Source: Beaufortia kweichowensis (taxonomy: Eukaryota > Chordata > Actinopteri > Cypriniformes > Gastromyzontidae). From it: a stretch of 64,000 nucleotides of DNA. The notes under the pieces were generated by a model, which saw only the letters and a list, made by a program, of their open reading frames with translations, was not told where the DNA came from and searched no databases. This document shows positions 54,711-64,000 of the stretch, one piece after another. The first letter of the stretch is position 1, and every line of letters starts with the position of its first letter. The stretch is from contig CM032800.1 of the NCBI GenBank assembly GCA_019155185.1, forward strand, positions 15,260,501 through 15,324,500. The letters run 5' to 3'. A program made the translations under genes and the position numbers.

Positions 54711-54999
54711 GTAAGTTATTAAATAAATTAAATGTCTGATTTATGAATGATTTATGTGAATAAATGTGGCTGCAAACAAAACATTACAAAAACGTTGCTT
54801 TTTTCATTATTTTAACCTTTCTTTAAAGTTGGCTATAAGTGACATATAGTCTTGTTATAATAAAATTACATTCAGTACATTTTTAACAGTGGCTTAAGTG
54901 TCCAAAAAACACTAGAGTATTCATGGACTCGTCTGACATTCTCTATTTAATAATTTTGAAAAAAACTTTGTTCTGATATAAATTTAGGTAACTGATGCA

Positions 55000-56058
55000 A
55001 TGAAGTCACAAACGAAAATATATCACTTGACAGCGAGACTACGTCAGATCTGGTGCAGTGCGTACAGCCTCTACACAAGCAACACCACAAAGAGCTGGAA
55101 GGAGAAACTTCTCCTGGTTTTTACCTGCTTCAGTACCAGCCTCATTCTGAGCAGCTTGCTCTTCCTCATCCTCCAGTATTCCTTCAAATGTCTTCTGGAA
55201 GTCTCTGTTTTCATAAGCTGTGCCTTTTGTGTAAGTTTAACCCCAGCAATGTATTTCTCAGAAAAGTCTCGCTGCTTTGGAGCCTTGGTTTTGGTCTCAC
55301 TGGGATTAAAACAAGTGAGGTCCATTCTTCTGACGTTTGGAACCAGTTCGGTCATTTTCTTCAACATCCAGAACACGTTACGTAACACGAGATTGCTAGC
55401 AAAAGGCCTGCTTTGCAACTTGGAGGAAAAATTAATGGATATTAATACTGAGCCCCTTGGAAATTACATCAAAATGCTGAAGTGGGTGGGAAAGCAGCTT
55501 AAAAAATACTTTATAACTTTTGATCTTGGCAAGACCCATGCAGACTTTAAGCTTAAGGCAAAAGTTGACTCGGAGAGTTTTAAAATTCATTTGGTCGAGG
55601 CTGAAAGAGCCCTAAACCAGACCGCACAGAGTGTGTTAGGGCTAACCAATGTCTTGTCTTCTATAGGAAAGATTTTATCCCCGACATTAGGTCTTTTCCT
55701 TCTGATGCTCCTCACTGGTCTGTACCTGCGGCGATTCCATGTTGACAAAAAGTACAACAACATATATATCACAAAAACCTTTCTTCGGTTTGATGAAGCG
55801 CAAAGGGAGAAAGGAAGATCTTGTGTTCTGCCATTTACCAAAAGCGAATCGAAACGGTACGTAATGACCCCGTCCTTCGGTCTGACGGCCCAGCGGTGGA
55901 AAGCCATGCTCAAATTCAGCATTCCCATATTCACCCACTGCCTCACCTGGCTGGTGTTTATCGGTCTGGACGGCTTGATTTACTGGCTTATTGTGGTTCT
56001 TAGCAAGCGACTTGGGGACCTGGAGCCACTTCGTGTTCCTGTGGGCATAAAACTTCAG
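55000..56058 (+). CDS. dcstamp: dcstamp coding exon 1
   Basis: ATG at 55000, 353 codons, ending GIKLQ before donor 'CTTCAG|GTACAC'. The open frame runs on to 56175 but turns into intronic residues. It carries the N-terminal membrane segments, the extracellular part and the start of the DC-STAMP domain. Confidence 0.93.
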
Positions 56059-58095
56059 GTACACTTTATTATCTTAAGCCATGGGAGCTTTTCAAGACAT
56101 GTCAATGTAAAAACAGTTGATTTTCGGCATACATTGCAACAGGTGTATGTTTTTTTTATTTTAAGTGTGCAGTAATGTGCCTTATAAATGCACATTCTAC
56201 TGCAATTCACATAGCTGTTTTTGCCATGTGAATTTCCCAATAGCTACATTAATGCAATTAGTTTGTGTGTTTATAAATAAACTCGTGTCAATCAAGATAT
56301 CCAGGACAAACGGTACAACTGGTAGCGGCAGTGTGCACATTTTAACGCACTGGGTATTATCTTTATTATGGATTCAAATGTGACGTTTTGCCAAAACACA
56401 TAAGCTTCCGTGGCGCCCTAAAAAAGGATTTTAACCGAACCTATTATTATTTCATTACATTATTTATTATATATTATTATTATATATGTTATTTCGTTTC
56501 CAAAATTGTTGTTGTGTTTATGGTTTGTTATTTTGTTTTTAAATTTGGGATTGTTTTTAGATTTGTCATTTTGATTTTGTATTTGTTATTTTGTATTTGT
56601 CATTTTGTTTTTAGATTTGTTTTTAGTTTTGCGATTTGTTGTTTTGTTTTGCACTTCTAGGCCACCGTAGGTTAGGATACTTTGAAACTTGGCGTGTTTA
56701 AACGACCCCTTTTAGGAAGGTGTGGATGAGCCTTAACATTTACAAAGAATATCTCTTTAAATTTGAGCTTTGTAACTCTGAAGATCTTATACATGCACAA
56801 ACAGCTACATAACACACAAGAAAATCAAGAAATCGCAACATGTGACCCTTTGACGTTTTCAAAGCATTTTTTATGTTTTAAGCATGACTTTTCATAGTTA
56901 GTTAAAGTGCTGTTTTCAGAATTGTCACATGCGTAATGGTCCAAATTCATCATAAATGCAGAATTTTTATGAATAGATATCATAAAATAGAGGGTTGGGT
57001 ATTATAATGTGCGTCATTTTTGTCACATCCATAACGCATGTATATTTCCATTTTAAATATAACTTGTAGACAGATTTTTTTATGTCTGGAGTCTATCAAC
57101 AGCTGGCTTTAGTAAAACAGAGGGTTTTTGTAATAAATACATTCCTTGAGAATTTATATTTCAAGTTTTCACTGAATATGTTACATCCATATCGTTGGGT
57201 TGCGCAATAGTAACTTGTCTTCATTAGTAAATGACTCTAAACTGAATTCAGACTATGATTACATAATCTATTATCTCTTTTCCTTTCATAGTCAGACTGA
57301 TTACTGTGCGGAAATGTATTCCACATAGCCACAGATATCATCCCCAATGTTTCTTTCTCTGTGTTTAAGGAGGCAACCACGTTTTTAGGTTTACCTGTTG
57401 ATGAAAACGCAGAAGCGGCGAACTTTTCTTACACCGTGTCTCTGTTTGAGAAGAAGTGTTTGCCTGAACCTGAACTGTGGCTCTACAGATCTCTGGTTCC
57501 ATTGTCCCTCATCCTGCTCTTGCTGGTTTTTCTGAGCCTGCTGTCATCACAGCTCACGCAGCTCAGGGTTCTGCTGTCTGAACAGTTTTTCACAGATGTT
57601 GCAGAGAAACGTGCTGCCTATCTGCATGCAAAGATCTTAAGAAAGCGTGACAAATACAGGGCTGATGAACTTAATGGAGATCTGAAGACCTCAGCCATGC
57701 AGGTTTGTAATCATTTCATTTGCTGTTATACAGAAATATAGCAGAAAATATTACCTGACCTGTTCAATGTAGCATTGTCAATACTCTTTGGCCAATGTTC
57801 ATAAATTCTTGCAGTTTAATAACATTAAAATAACATAATGTTCTTGCAATACACTATCTTAAAAATAAATGGTGCTTCAAAAGGTTCTTCACAGTGATTT
57901 GTTTAATGCTAAATAAACTGTTCCTAAAAAACAAGACAAAATACTGTTTAATAAAATAAAAAAATTAGAATTGCATGTGCTTTGGCTTTTATTCAGATTT
58001 TATCACCACAATTAAAATTTCTGTCTTCATTGCAGGCCAGTTTTTGGTGCCCTTTACTCTTCCACAAACACAGAAAAAACACAGATCCATCTTAA
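55000..58095 (+). CDS. dcstamp: dcstamp (dendrocyte-expressed seven-transmembrane protein), 3 coding exons
   Basis: DC-STAMP is a multipass surface and ER protein needed for cell-cell fusion of osteoclasts and foreign-body giant cells. Exons 55000-56058, 57370-57702 and 58036-58095 join in phase 0 to give 483 residues (human 470). Hydrophobic segments lie near residues 37-59, 64-84, 95-130, 229-244, 302-335 and 396-416. The C-terminal DC-STAMP-like domain shows NNIYITKTFLRFDEAQRE then CVLPFTKSESKRYV, close to human YITRQFV.FDE and CVLPL. Possible N-glycosylation sites are N28, the NQT near residue 206 and the NFS in exon 2. The paralogue OCSTAMP is less likely given these motifs and the position between rims2 and dpys. 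Confidence 0.93.
56059..57369. other. dcstamp intron
   Basis: 1.3 kb. Positions 56480-56650 are a low-complexity stretch of irregular 'TTTGTTATTTTG' and 'TTTTTAGATTTGT' units. Nothing else is recognised. Confidence 0.6.
57370..57702 (+). CDS. dcstamp: dcstamp coding exon 2
   Basis: The acceptor is 'TGTGTTTAAG' and the donor 'GTTTGT'. The exon has 333 nt, phase 0 to 0. It encodes EATTFLGLPVDENAEAANFS, a KKCLPEPELWLYRSLVP segment matching human PNCIPKPKFLLSE, the last hydrophobic helix (LSLILLLLVFLSLLSSQL), and YLHAKILRKRDKY, matching human YLHAKLLKKRSKQ. Confidence 0.93.
58036..58095 (+). CDS. dcstamp: dcstamp coding exon 3 (short C-terminal tail)
   Basis: The acceptor is 'CTTCATTGCAG'. It encodes 19 residues (ASFWCPLLFHKHRKNTDPS), then TAA. 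Human DC-STAMP ends in a somewhat longer tail that has a related FWLP segment. An AATAAA at 58475-58480 is the likely polyadenylation signal. Confidence 0.8.
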   Translation, partial: ASFWCPLLFHKHRKNTDPS

Positions 58096-58773
58096 ATTAG
58101 GTTTGTAATCAGCCATAATCACAAGCCTGGTGTATTACACACAATGTTAAGCTCATTGCACATTTGCGCAACATTAAGCTTCTACTGTCAGTATGGAGAG
58201 ACCCGTTAATCAGCTTGATCTGCAATGACCTGTGTGTCGCCATGCTTTGTAATTTCCAAAAGAGGTGTTGGTGTTTCTCTTCTCCTGGTATGTGCTGAGA
58301 GTTAGGTGAACTCAGGTAATCAACTTGTACTGTGTGCGGTAAACTATATATAGCTTCACATGCAAAACATGATACGTAAACCTGTATAATGTTGTTGTCT
58401 AAAATATTTCATATATTTATATGCATCATATCTTATTTACAAATGTGTAATATTTAAAAAACTTAATTTCATATAATAAACTATTAAAATGTTTGAGTGT
58501 TTCATTTACAACACAGGATGTTTTTGTGAAGCTCAAATATTTATTTGTTTAGTCATGAGCAAAAAGTGTAATGTTTCCATTAAAAACATTATTATTAAAA
58601 TTAAAATATATTCTCTTTTGTGGTTTTGTATTTATCTTACAAACTTCTGTATATTTATTACAGTATTTTCCTTTCCTCAAGACAGACCTTAAAACTTGAC
58701 ACACACAAATCATTCAGTATTCTTCATGCAGCAGATGTGGCAATATCCCTGTTTTTGTTTCCTCCGTTCAGAA

Positions 58774-58842
58774 TCATTCTGGGGTTAATGATATGATTTC
58801 TCCAGTATATGGCTCTCTGCTCACAGCACTTGGTTTTCCAAC
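58774..58842 (-). CDS. dpys: dpys last coding exon (C-terminus)
   Basis: 69 nt, phase 0, after an AG acceptor ('TTTTTGAG' on the minus strand). It encodes VGKPSAVSREPYTGEIISL then TPE and TGA (58776-58774). The EPYTGE motif matches human APYKGE. The human tail continues for about 20 more residues, so the fish protein is shorter at its end. AATAAA signals on the minus strand are at 58659-58654 and 58545-58540. Confidence 0.9.
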   Translation of the reverse strand, partial: VGKPSAVSREPYTGEIISLTPE

Positions 58843-61800
58843 CTCAAAAACAAAAGAAAAACGATAACAACCAATACAAACACAACTGCAACACACAGAT
58901 CTTTCAGTTTGGAAAAACTACATTTACAGTAAACAAATGTCAATTAGCACTTATAATAGATTGTATGGTAGAAATGAAGATGTACATGCACAGTAAATTA
59001 ACTCTTCACCTTTAAAAAAATTACCTTTTCTCTCTGATTAATCCTCTTATACACAAATTCAGCGAAGGGTTTTCGTGGAATGAATCGTCCCTTGCCTGGT
59101 TTTGCAAACAGCTGCCCGTTTTCATACACTACCTTCCCTCTGGAGATAGTGACCACTGGAAGCCCATGACACAGCATACCTTCAAAGATGTTATAATCCA
59201 CGGCCTGATGGTGTGTTTTTGCTGAAATTACCCTAAAGTGACACAAGAACTGACAACATTTAAGACATTCTAACTTTTATTAGCTTAAATACTAAATGTA
59301 TTTACACTTATTACACGTCGATAACAACTGCTCAAAACTAATAACACTCATTTGGGTATTGTGAGTCAATTTGACCTTAAAATAATAATTTACTTAGGAA
59401 TAAATCAGATAGAAATATGCCTAATTGAAAACGTATGAGATTATATTAGAAATGATTAAACTTGCGTCATGTTTGAATGGCTGACAGTCGTGTTTAAAGC
59501 CAACTGGAAAAGTTTCTTTTTTCTTTTGGAAGGTTTGTATTCAATACAAGTAAGTTACAACATTTCAAATAAATATTTCATGTCCAATAATTAACTCATG
59601 TGGCAAGATGTGTCAGCCAGTCAAACATTTTTCTTTACTTAGTGACAATTTAAGGCAAGGAAAAGTGTTATATCTTGCAAGGTATTTAGCGAAACAATTT
59701 GTTTTTAGATGAAAGTGACTTGAAAACACTAAGAACACTGTGTGAATATTTGCTCTATAGTTTGTGTTGATTAGAAAATGATTATTTGCTAAAATATGTT
59801 ATACATCATCAAATCTCAAAAGCAGTTTAATGAATTTGATACAATTCATGACATTGAATATGGATTTTAACAACTAAAAATTGGTAAAATACTGGATGTT
59901 GTTTAAGTACATGTTCAGTATAGCAATTACAATAAATCAGTTTCCTAATCTATGCATTTTTAAACTGTACAGTATTGAAAAATCTTTTCAGGATGATGTA
60001 ATCTCATACAGTATAAAGCCATCTGCACTATGTGAAGCAGCGTTTCACCCTAAATCTGCTGTTTGCCATATTCAGCCTTTTCCGTAGTGTACCGATGCTG
60101 GATCGGCAAACTTCAGACAATCATCTGACTCCATTTTCCCTTCAGCTGGTGTGCATCAGTGAAGATTGTGACTGATAATGACTGATTACCACTGCTGGCA
60201 TCTTACAAAGCCTATTTAGGAGGCTTTATCATTTTTATGGAGTGTTCAGCAAAAATGAACGAGCAATGGATACAGTATATTAATTTTCATACTCTGAAAG
60301 GGATGTTGATTGTACAAAGGTTTCCATTAAACTGATGTACCATGATTTATAACAATGCATATCTACTGCACTTGTGTGCAAGATTATTAATGTAGTTCTT
60401 TGAAATATAATATGATACCTGTGCTAAAATTGAGATTGAGACTTTCCGTTTGCTTTTCTGCTCAGAAGAAATTCGTTTGACCCTAATTATTTCATCTACA
60501 CCTGTGATCCAGCAGCACACGTCACATGGCTGTGGGGAGTGTTTCTTACACAAGCGCTCATCTTAGATTAACGCAGGCCCGTTCTGCACTAAACCGTCGT
60601 GTATTGGTGTTCGCTGCTTAACTCGCATCAGCGGTTGGTTATTTGCCTACAGGGAACTAACCCAGAATCAGAGGGAAACGTACAGAAACGTGGCCTAATT
60701 ACATAAGACTCACAGCCGTCCTTTGCTCTCGTGTGTGCGCTTTACAGACGACATGTTCCAGCAGGAAGAACGCCTCAAACATCTTCCATTTATGGTCACG
60801 TCCTTCCAGCCAATTCACAGTATTGTTCTTTGTCACGGCAACATCTGCAGCACATCCGGCAGCTATAGAGAATCTCAGGTATTTTAAACCTACAGCCTGG
60901 AGAAGATTTTTGCACATTTATGGTGAAAACCTTCTGGCTTTCAAAGCCGACTCTCGTACGATCTAATCCTTCAATAATCCAAACAACTATAAGTGAAGGC
61001 CTCTGGGTAAAAAATACGACTAAGACAATGATGAATAATGAACAAGGCTTGTTGAGCAATGTTGTTTTTGTCAGCCTTCATTCATTGAGTAAATTAATTA
61101 GAAATAAAATCAAGCAGTCATGAAATTAAGACATGTAGAAGAAATGAGAAAACAAGGTTTTGAATTATTGGATTAAAACATAATACTGTAATAAATAGCA
61201 CTTTTCATTCATGCAGATCTCCACTATCTCAATAGCGTTTACTATTCAGAAACACAATCAATAGCTCATTTATACTGTACTGTAGGTTTATCTGTACATC
61301 TTTTTTTTCAGATTTGTACTTTTAGACAATAGATATTTATTCATTAGTACATTATGTAAACATTACCTGGTAGCCTTTGGGTCCCATATGACCAGGTCTG
61401 CATCAGAGCCTTTTGCAATTCTTCCTTTTTGAGGATAAAGGTTGAAGATCTTCGCTGCATTAGTACTGGTGACGGCTACAAATCGGTTTTCATCCATTTT
61501 GCCACTGTGCTGTGGAAGGTAAACACACAGATTGAACTGTCCTTGCGATCACTTCACCTCCCAGAATAAGTGGGTCACAGGTCAAGTGCTGTGAGCAAAC
61601 CCCATAAGATGCTCCAGTACATTATTTTGCAAGTGCTTGGGTGTGTAATGTGTGATTTCTGTTAGAAAAAACTGACCACTCCCTTCTCCCATATAACAGA
61701 CATTCGGTCCTCAACGCCATTCACTCCGTTTGGGATTTTGGTAAAATCGTCTTTTCCAAGAGCTTTCTGGCAGACTGAAAATGTGCAGTTATCTGTTCCT

Positions 61801-62761
61801 GTTACGCTCAGATCATCACTGCAAGATACAACACATGATTAGCACTTCATGCAGGAATTTACTGTATTTGATTTGGACGTTGACAACCTGACATAGAACA
61901 GTGACATACATCTGATTAAATGCATAAATCGTCATACATTCATTTAATTTAAATAAATTCATTCTTATGTGCAAAGCAAAATATTTTACATAATGTCCGT
62001 CAATCCTGCCCATATTCAAACCTTGTACATAAAGTTTCATTATATTAAAAACAGCAGGCTGGATTTATTAATTGAATTGTAACTAAAGTGCTTCATCTTA
62101 TAACACGTACTTGGCGAGCAGGTCCATCAGATATCCAGGGGTACTGGGGTCTGGTCTCAGGGGTGGACCCATGACAAATGCTGCGGCGTGAGCCCAGTCC
62201 TTATGCCAGTAATGAGTGCCATCTGTACCGAGTCCAGCTGCAATGGGCTCTCCAAACACCACTCGACCTAACATGATACATTAACGCGGTTTGATGATTT
62301 TCAAACTCTCGGAACTTTTCGGTTTATAAGACAAAATTAAAGTCTCGCCTATTTTCACCACTAATTTTTATTTCATCCCACATAGGATAGCCAGGAGAGG
62401 TGAGGATAAACATTAGGATTGCTGATGTCAGGTAAAAGAAAAACATTTTTTTAATGGAAAATCTAGATATTTCTGTACATTTCTTTTTGTAGTATAACCC
62501 TAAACAAAAAAGTAAACAGGATAAATCAGCCTTTAGCAATTATTTGTCATGTGTTTTCTCAGGTCACCCACCGTTTCTCCGGGCATTGGCCACGACCTTT
62601 GCTGCAGATTTACTCATGACGTGCACCACATACAGTGGACAGTTAGCAGCATGAGCAATAGTGATGGCACGCTGTGTGGCTTCTGCCTCTACCTCCTCTG
62701 GACGACACATCTCATGACCCTCAGGCCCACTGATGCCCAGAGACAGCATACGCTTTGCACC
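58774..62761 (-). CDS. dpys: dpys (dihydropyrimidinase), last six coding exons, 5' partial
   Basis: Dihydropyrimidinase opens dihydrouracil and dihydrothymine rings in cytosolic pyrimidine breakdown. Exons in transcript order: 62761-62572, 62267-62111, 61818-61677, 61509-61367, 59232-59025, 58842-58774; all phases join. Visible signatures are the metal-ligand His in YVVHVMSKSAAK, EPIAAGLGTDGTHYW, the catalytic Asp in TGTDNCTF with KIPNGVNGVEDRM, STNAAKIFNLYP and ISAKTHHQAVDYNIFEG. The TDNCTF, THYW and KTHHQAV signatures favour DPYS over the non-enzymatic CRMP/DPYSL paralogues. The first exons, with the HxH and carboxylated Lys, lie beyond 64000. Confidence 0.97.
59025..59232 (-). CDS. dpys: dpys exon: ISAKTHHQAV to KRINQREK
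   Basis: The acceptor is 'GTCACTTTAG' and the donor 'GTAATT' (minus strand). The exon has 208 nt, phase 2 to 0. It encodes VISAKTHHQAVDYNIFEGML and then CHGLPVVTISRGKVVYENGQ and FIPRKPFAEFVYKRIN. It is very close to the mammalian enzyme. Confidence 0.96.
59233..61366. other. dpys intron
   Basis: 2.1 kb. Open frames on both strands, including those around 60700-61060, are short and match nothing I know. No repeats of note. Confidence 0.6.
61367..61509 (-). CDS. dpys: dpys exon: HSGKMDENRF to WDPKATR
   Basis: The acceptor is 'CCTTCCACAG' and the donor 'GTAATG' (minus strand). The exon has 143 nt, phase 0 to 2. It encodes HSGKMDENRFVAVTSTNAAK and then IFNLYPQKGRIAKGSDADLV and IWDPKAT. The GSDADLVIWD motif is general for the dihydropyrimidinase/hydantoinase family. 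Confidence 0.96.
61677..61818 (-). CDS. dpys: dpys exon: catalytic Asp segment
   Basis: The acceptor is 'TATCTTGCAG' and the donor 'GTCAGT' (minus strand). The exon has 142 nt, phase 2 to 0. It encodes DDLSVTGTDNCTFSVCQKAL and then GKDDFTKIPNGVNGVEDRMS and VIWEKGV. By family knowledge the Asp of GTDNC is the catalytic base, and the Asn in IPNG helps hold the substrate. Confidence 0.96.
62111..62267 (-). CDS. dpys: dpys exon: GEPIAAGLGTDGTHYW segment
   Basis: The acceptor is 'TCATGTTAG' and the donor 'GTACGT' (minus strand). The exon has 157 nt, phase 1 to 2. It encodes RVVFGEPIAAGLGTDGTHYW and then HKDWAHAAAFVMGPPLRPDP and STPGYLMDLLA. Confidence 0.96.
62572..62761 (-). CDS. dpys: dpys exon: LGISGPEGHE to ARRNG, metal-ligand His
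   Basis: The acceptor is 'TTACCCAG' (minus strand). The exon has 190 nt, phase 0 to 1. It encodes GAKRMLSLGISGPEGHEMCR and then PEEVEAEATQRAITIAHAAN and CPLYVVHVMSKSAAKVVANA. The His in VVHVMS is a conserved metal ligand of the family. The donor must be GTGGGT. A second GT 4 nt downstream (GTGACC) would break the frame. Confidence 0.95.
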
Positions 62762-64000
62762 CTGGGTAAGTACAAACACAAACACTGAGAGTCAAATCAA
62801 TATCTATATCTATACTTACACTTCTTAAAAATAATAAACTTACAAAATAAGTGAGATTGAAATCATCTCCAAATCAATTTTTAAGTCTAGGTAACATTCT
62901 TGGGTAAAAACCTTTTAGATATAAAGGCAAAGCTCATCTAATAGCATTTTGGGGATTGTTTTTGTTGTGCGCTGATTTAAAACTATTAACTATTATAACT
63001 TGTTTAGTTAATGTTCTGCTGGTCTTCTCTCTTCTCTATAAAACTAGTTAGTCGCATATCCACACTTGGCCAAGTTAAACAAGCACAGTCCTATTAAAAC
63101 CAATTTAAGTTCAAGTTCAAGTTCAAGTTTATTTGTATAGCTCTTTAACAGTGTAGCACTGTTTCAAAGCAGCTTTACAGCAGAATAAACAGAATGACAA
63201 GCAGGGAAATATAAAAGCTAATTTAATAACTAATATCTAATATCACTAATATCTAATATCAGCAGTCTCCTAGTGAGCACTCCAACACTGCGACGGTGGC
63301 AAGGAACCCAAACTCCATTAAAGGGGAGAACCCAGACTCACTTGGAGTTTCATTTCTCCTCTGACGCGTCACAGCTGCAGTCAGTAGTTTGATAAAAATT
63401 ATTTGATTTAAAGTCGTGTAAATTTGCTAAAGTTTGAAGCCGTGTAGGTCTGAGTTTTGAGTTGATCTGGATTATTAGTTGTGATTGAATTGAACAATGT
63501 GTTTGTGTGTATGGTAAACTAGGTAGTAGTTAAAAGGCTAATATTATACAATAAAGGATTGTTTAGTCGGGGATGACTGAGTTGACAGAGTGCAGCTATA
63601 ACATCAAACTGCTGACATAGACAGAAAAGAAGTAGTTAATTAGTCAAAAAAGTTACATAGTAAAAGATTTACACATCGTTTATGTATTTGGTGCCCTCCA
63701 GTGGAATTGAATTAAATTTAATACATCTTGGGTTAATTCTATGACTGTCAGGACATCAAACTATATTTCATGTCTACATTTTTATTAGAAATTAAACAAC
63801 ATAATCATTATAATTTTTAGTTTTGGCATATTATGATGAACTGCTCAATTTAACCCTGTCTATCTGGTCAGTGACATATCAAACTGCTTAAAGTAGGGGT
63901 TTTTTATACAAATGTGTCATTTTTTCTGTGTAAACAACACAGTTTTCAGAAACATTAAATGACATTAATGAATGTATTTGTTGCATTTATTAAACGTACA
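62762..64000. other. dpys intron to the window edge
   Basis: AT-rich, with one dispersed repeat (63104-63370). No further dpys exon is visible before the window ends. Confidence 0.6.
63104..63370. repeat. Teleost dispersed repeat with (GTTCAA)n lead
   Basis: A short GTTCAA tandem leads into 'TTTATTTGTATAGCTCTTTA', 'TTTCAAAGCAGCTTTACAG', 'CTAGTGAGCACTCC' and 'GCGACGGTGGCAAGGAACCC'. These follow the order of a very common fish dispersed repeat ('TTTGTATAGCGC', 'CAAAGCAGCTTTACAG', 'GACGGTGGCAAGGAA'). The family name cannot be fixed from memory. Confidence 0.7.

Noticed and set aside
56059..56175. Continuation of the dcstamp frame past the donor
   Set aside because: Reading on gives VHFIILSHGSFSRH, unlike DC-STAMP. 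Splicing to 57370 restores the conserved C-terminal region.
56400..56690. Low-complexity dcstamp intron stretch as a transposon with ends 'TTCCGTGGCGCC' and 'GGCCACCGTAGG'
   Set aside because: The ends are only weakly complementary and no target duplication is visible. Simple T/G-rich low-complexity sequence explains it.
1..64000. CRISPR arrays, prokaryotic operons, phage or retroviral genes
   Set aside because: The tandem repeats lack spacer structure. All coding evidence is spliced vertebrate genes, and no reverse transcriptase, integrase or capsid frames were recognised.

Overview
The window is nuclear DNA from a teleost fish, most likely a cypriniform (carp/zebrafish-like). The evidence is small vertebrate-type exons with canonical splice sites in AT-rich introns, many microsatellites, and several copies of a palindromic element with the 'AAGGGATAGTTCAYCC' type of ends that is common in cyprinid genomes. 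No prokaryotic genes, CRISPR arrays or viral genes were seen.

Three protein genes are supported, in the order and orientation I recall from human 8q22.3: RIMS2 (+), DCSTAMP (+), DPYS (-). Positions 1-51986 hold the 3' two thirds of rims2, the presynaptic active-zone scaffold RIM2. They cover the PDZ domain (exons from 1123), the C2A domain (7351-8923), the long alternatively spliced linker with the RIM-BP SH3-binding motif (10529-36955), an internal promoter and first exon for the short RIM2-gamma isoform (47302), and the C2B domain ending at 51986. The N-terminal Rab3/Munc13-binding zinc-finger exons lie upstream of the window. Positions 54600-58500 hold dcstamp, a multipass membrane protein for osteoclast and macrophage fusion, with one noncoding and three coding exons. 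Positions 58774-62761 on the minus strand hold the last six coding exons of dpys (dihydropyrimidinase), convergent with dcstamp; its upstream exons lie beyond 64000.

Reading-frame phase was carried through every splice junction. All core exons join in frame and read through RIM2, DC-STAMP and DPYS as I know them. Five further small exons in the rims2 linker are proposed from open phase and splice sites alone, and one 231-nt acidic exon likewise. Family recognition is from memory of the mammalian proteins; no database search was possible.

The most unusual structures are four. (1) A ~1.05 kb minisatellite starts exactly at a rims2 C2B exon end and repeats the exon/intron junction 'TTTTACAG|GTAGAA' about a dozen times. 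(2) A perfect 74-bp inverted repeat with a 7-nt loop lies in a rims2 intron. (3) A 30-codon upstream ORF ends one base before the RIM2-gamma start codon. (4) Two near-identical ~0.5 kb blocks lie 2.07 kb apart in the largest exon-poor intron. A GC-AG intron and a compact AP-1/NFAT/PU.1-like promoter in front of dcstamp are also notable.
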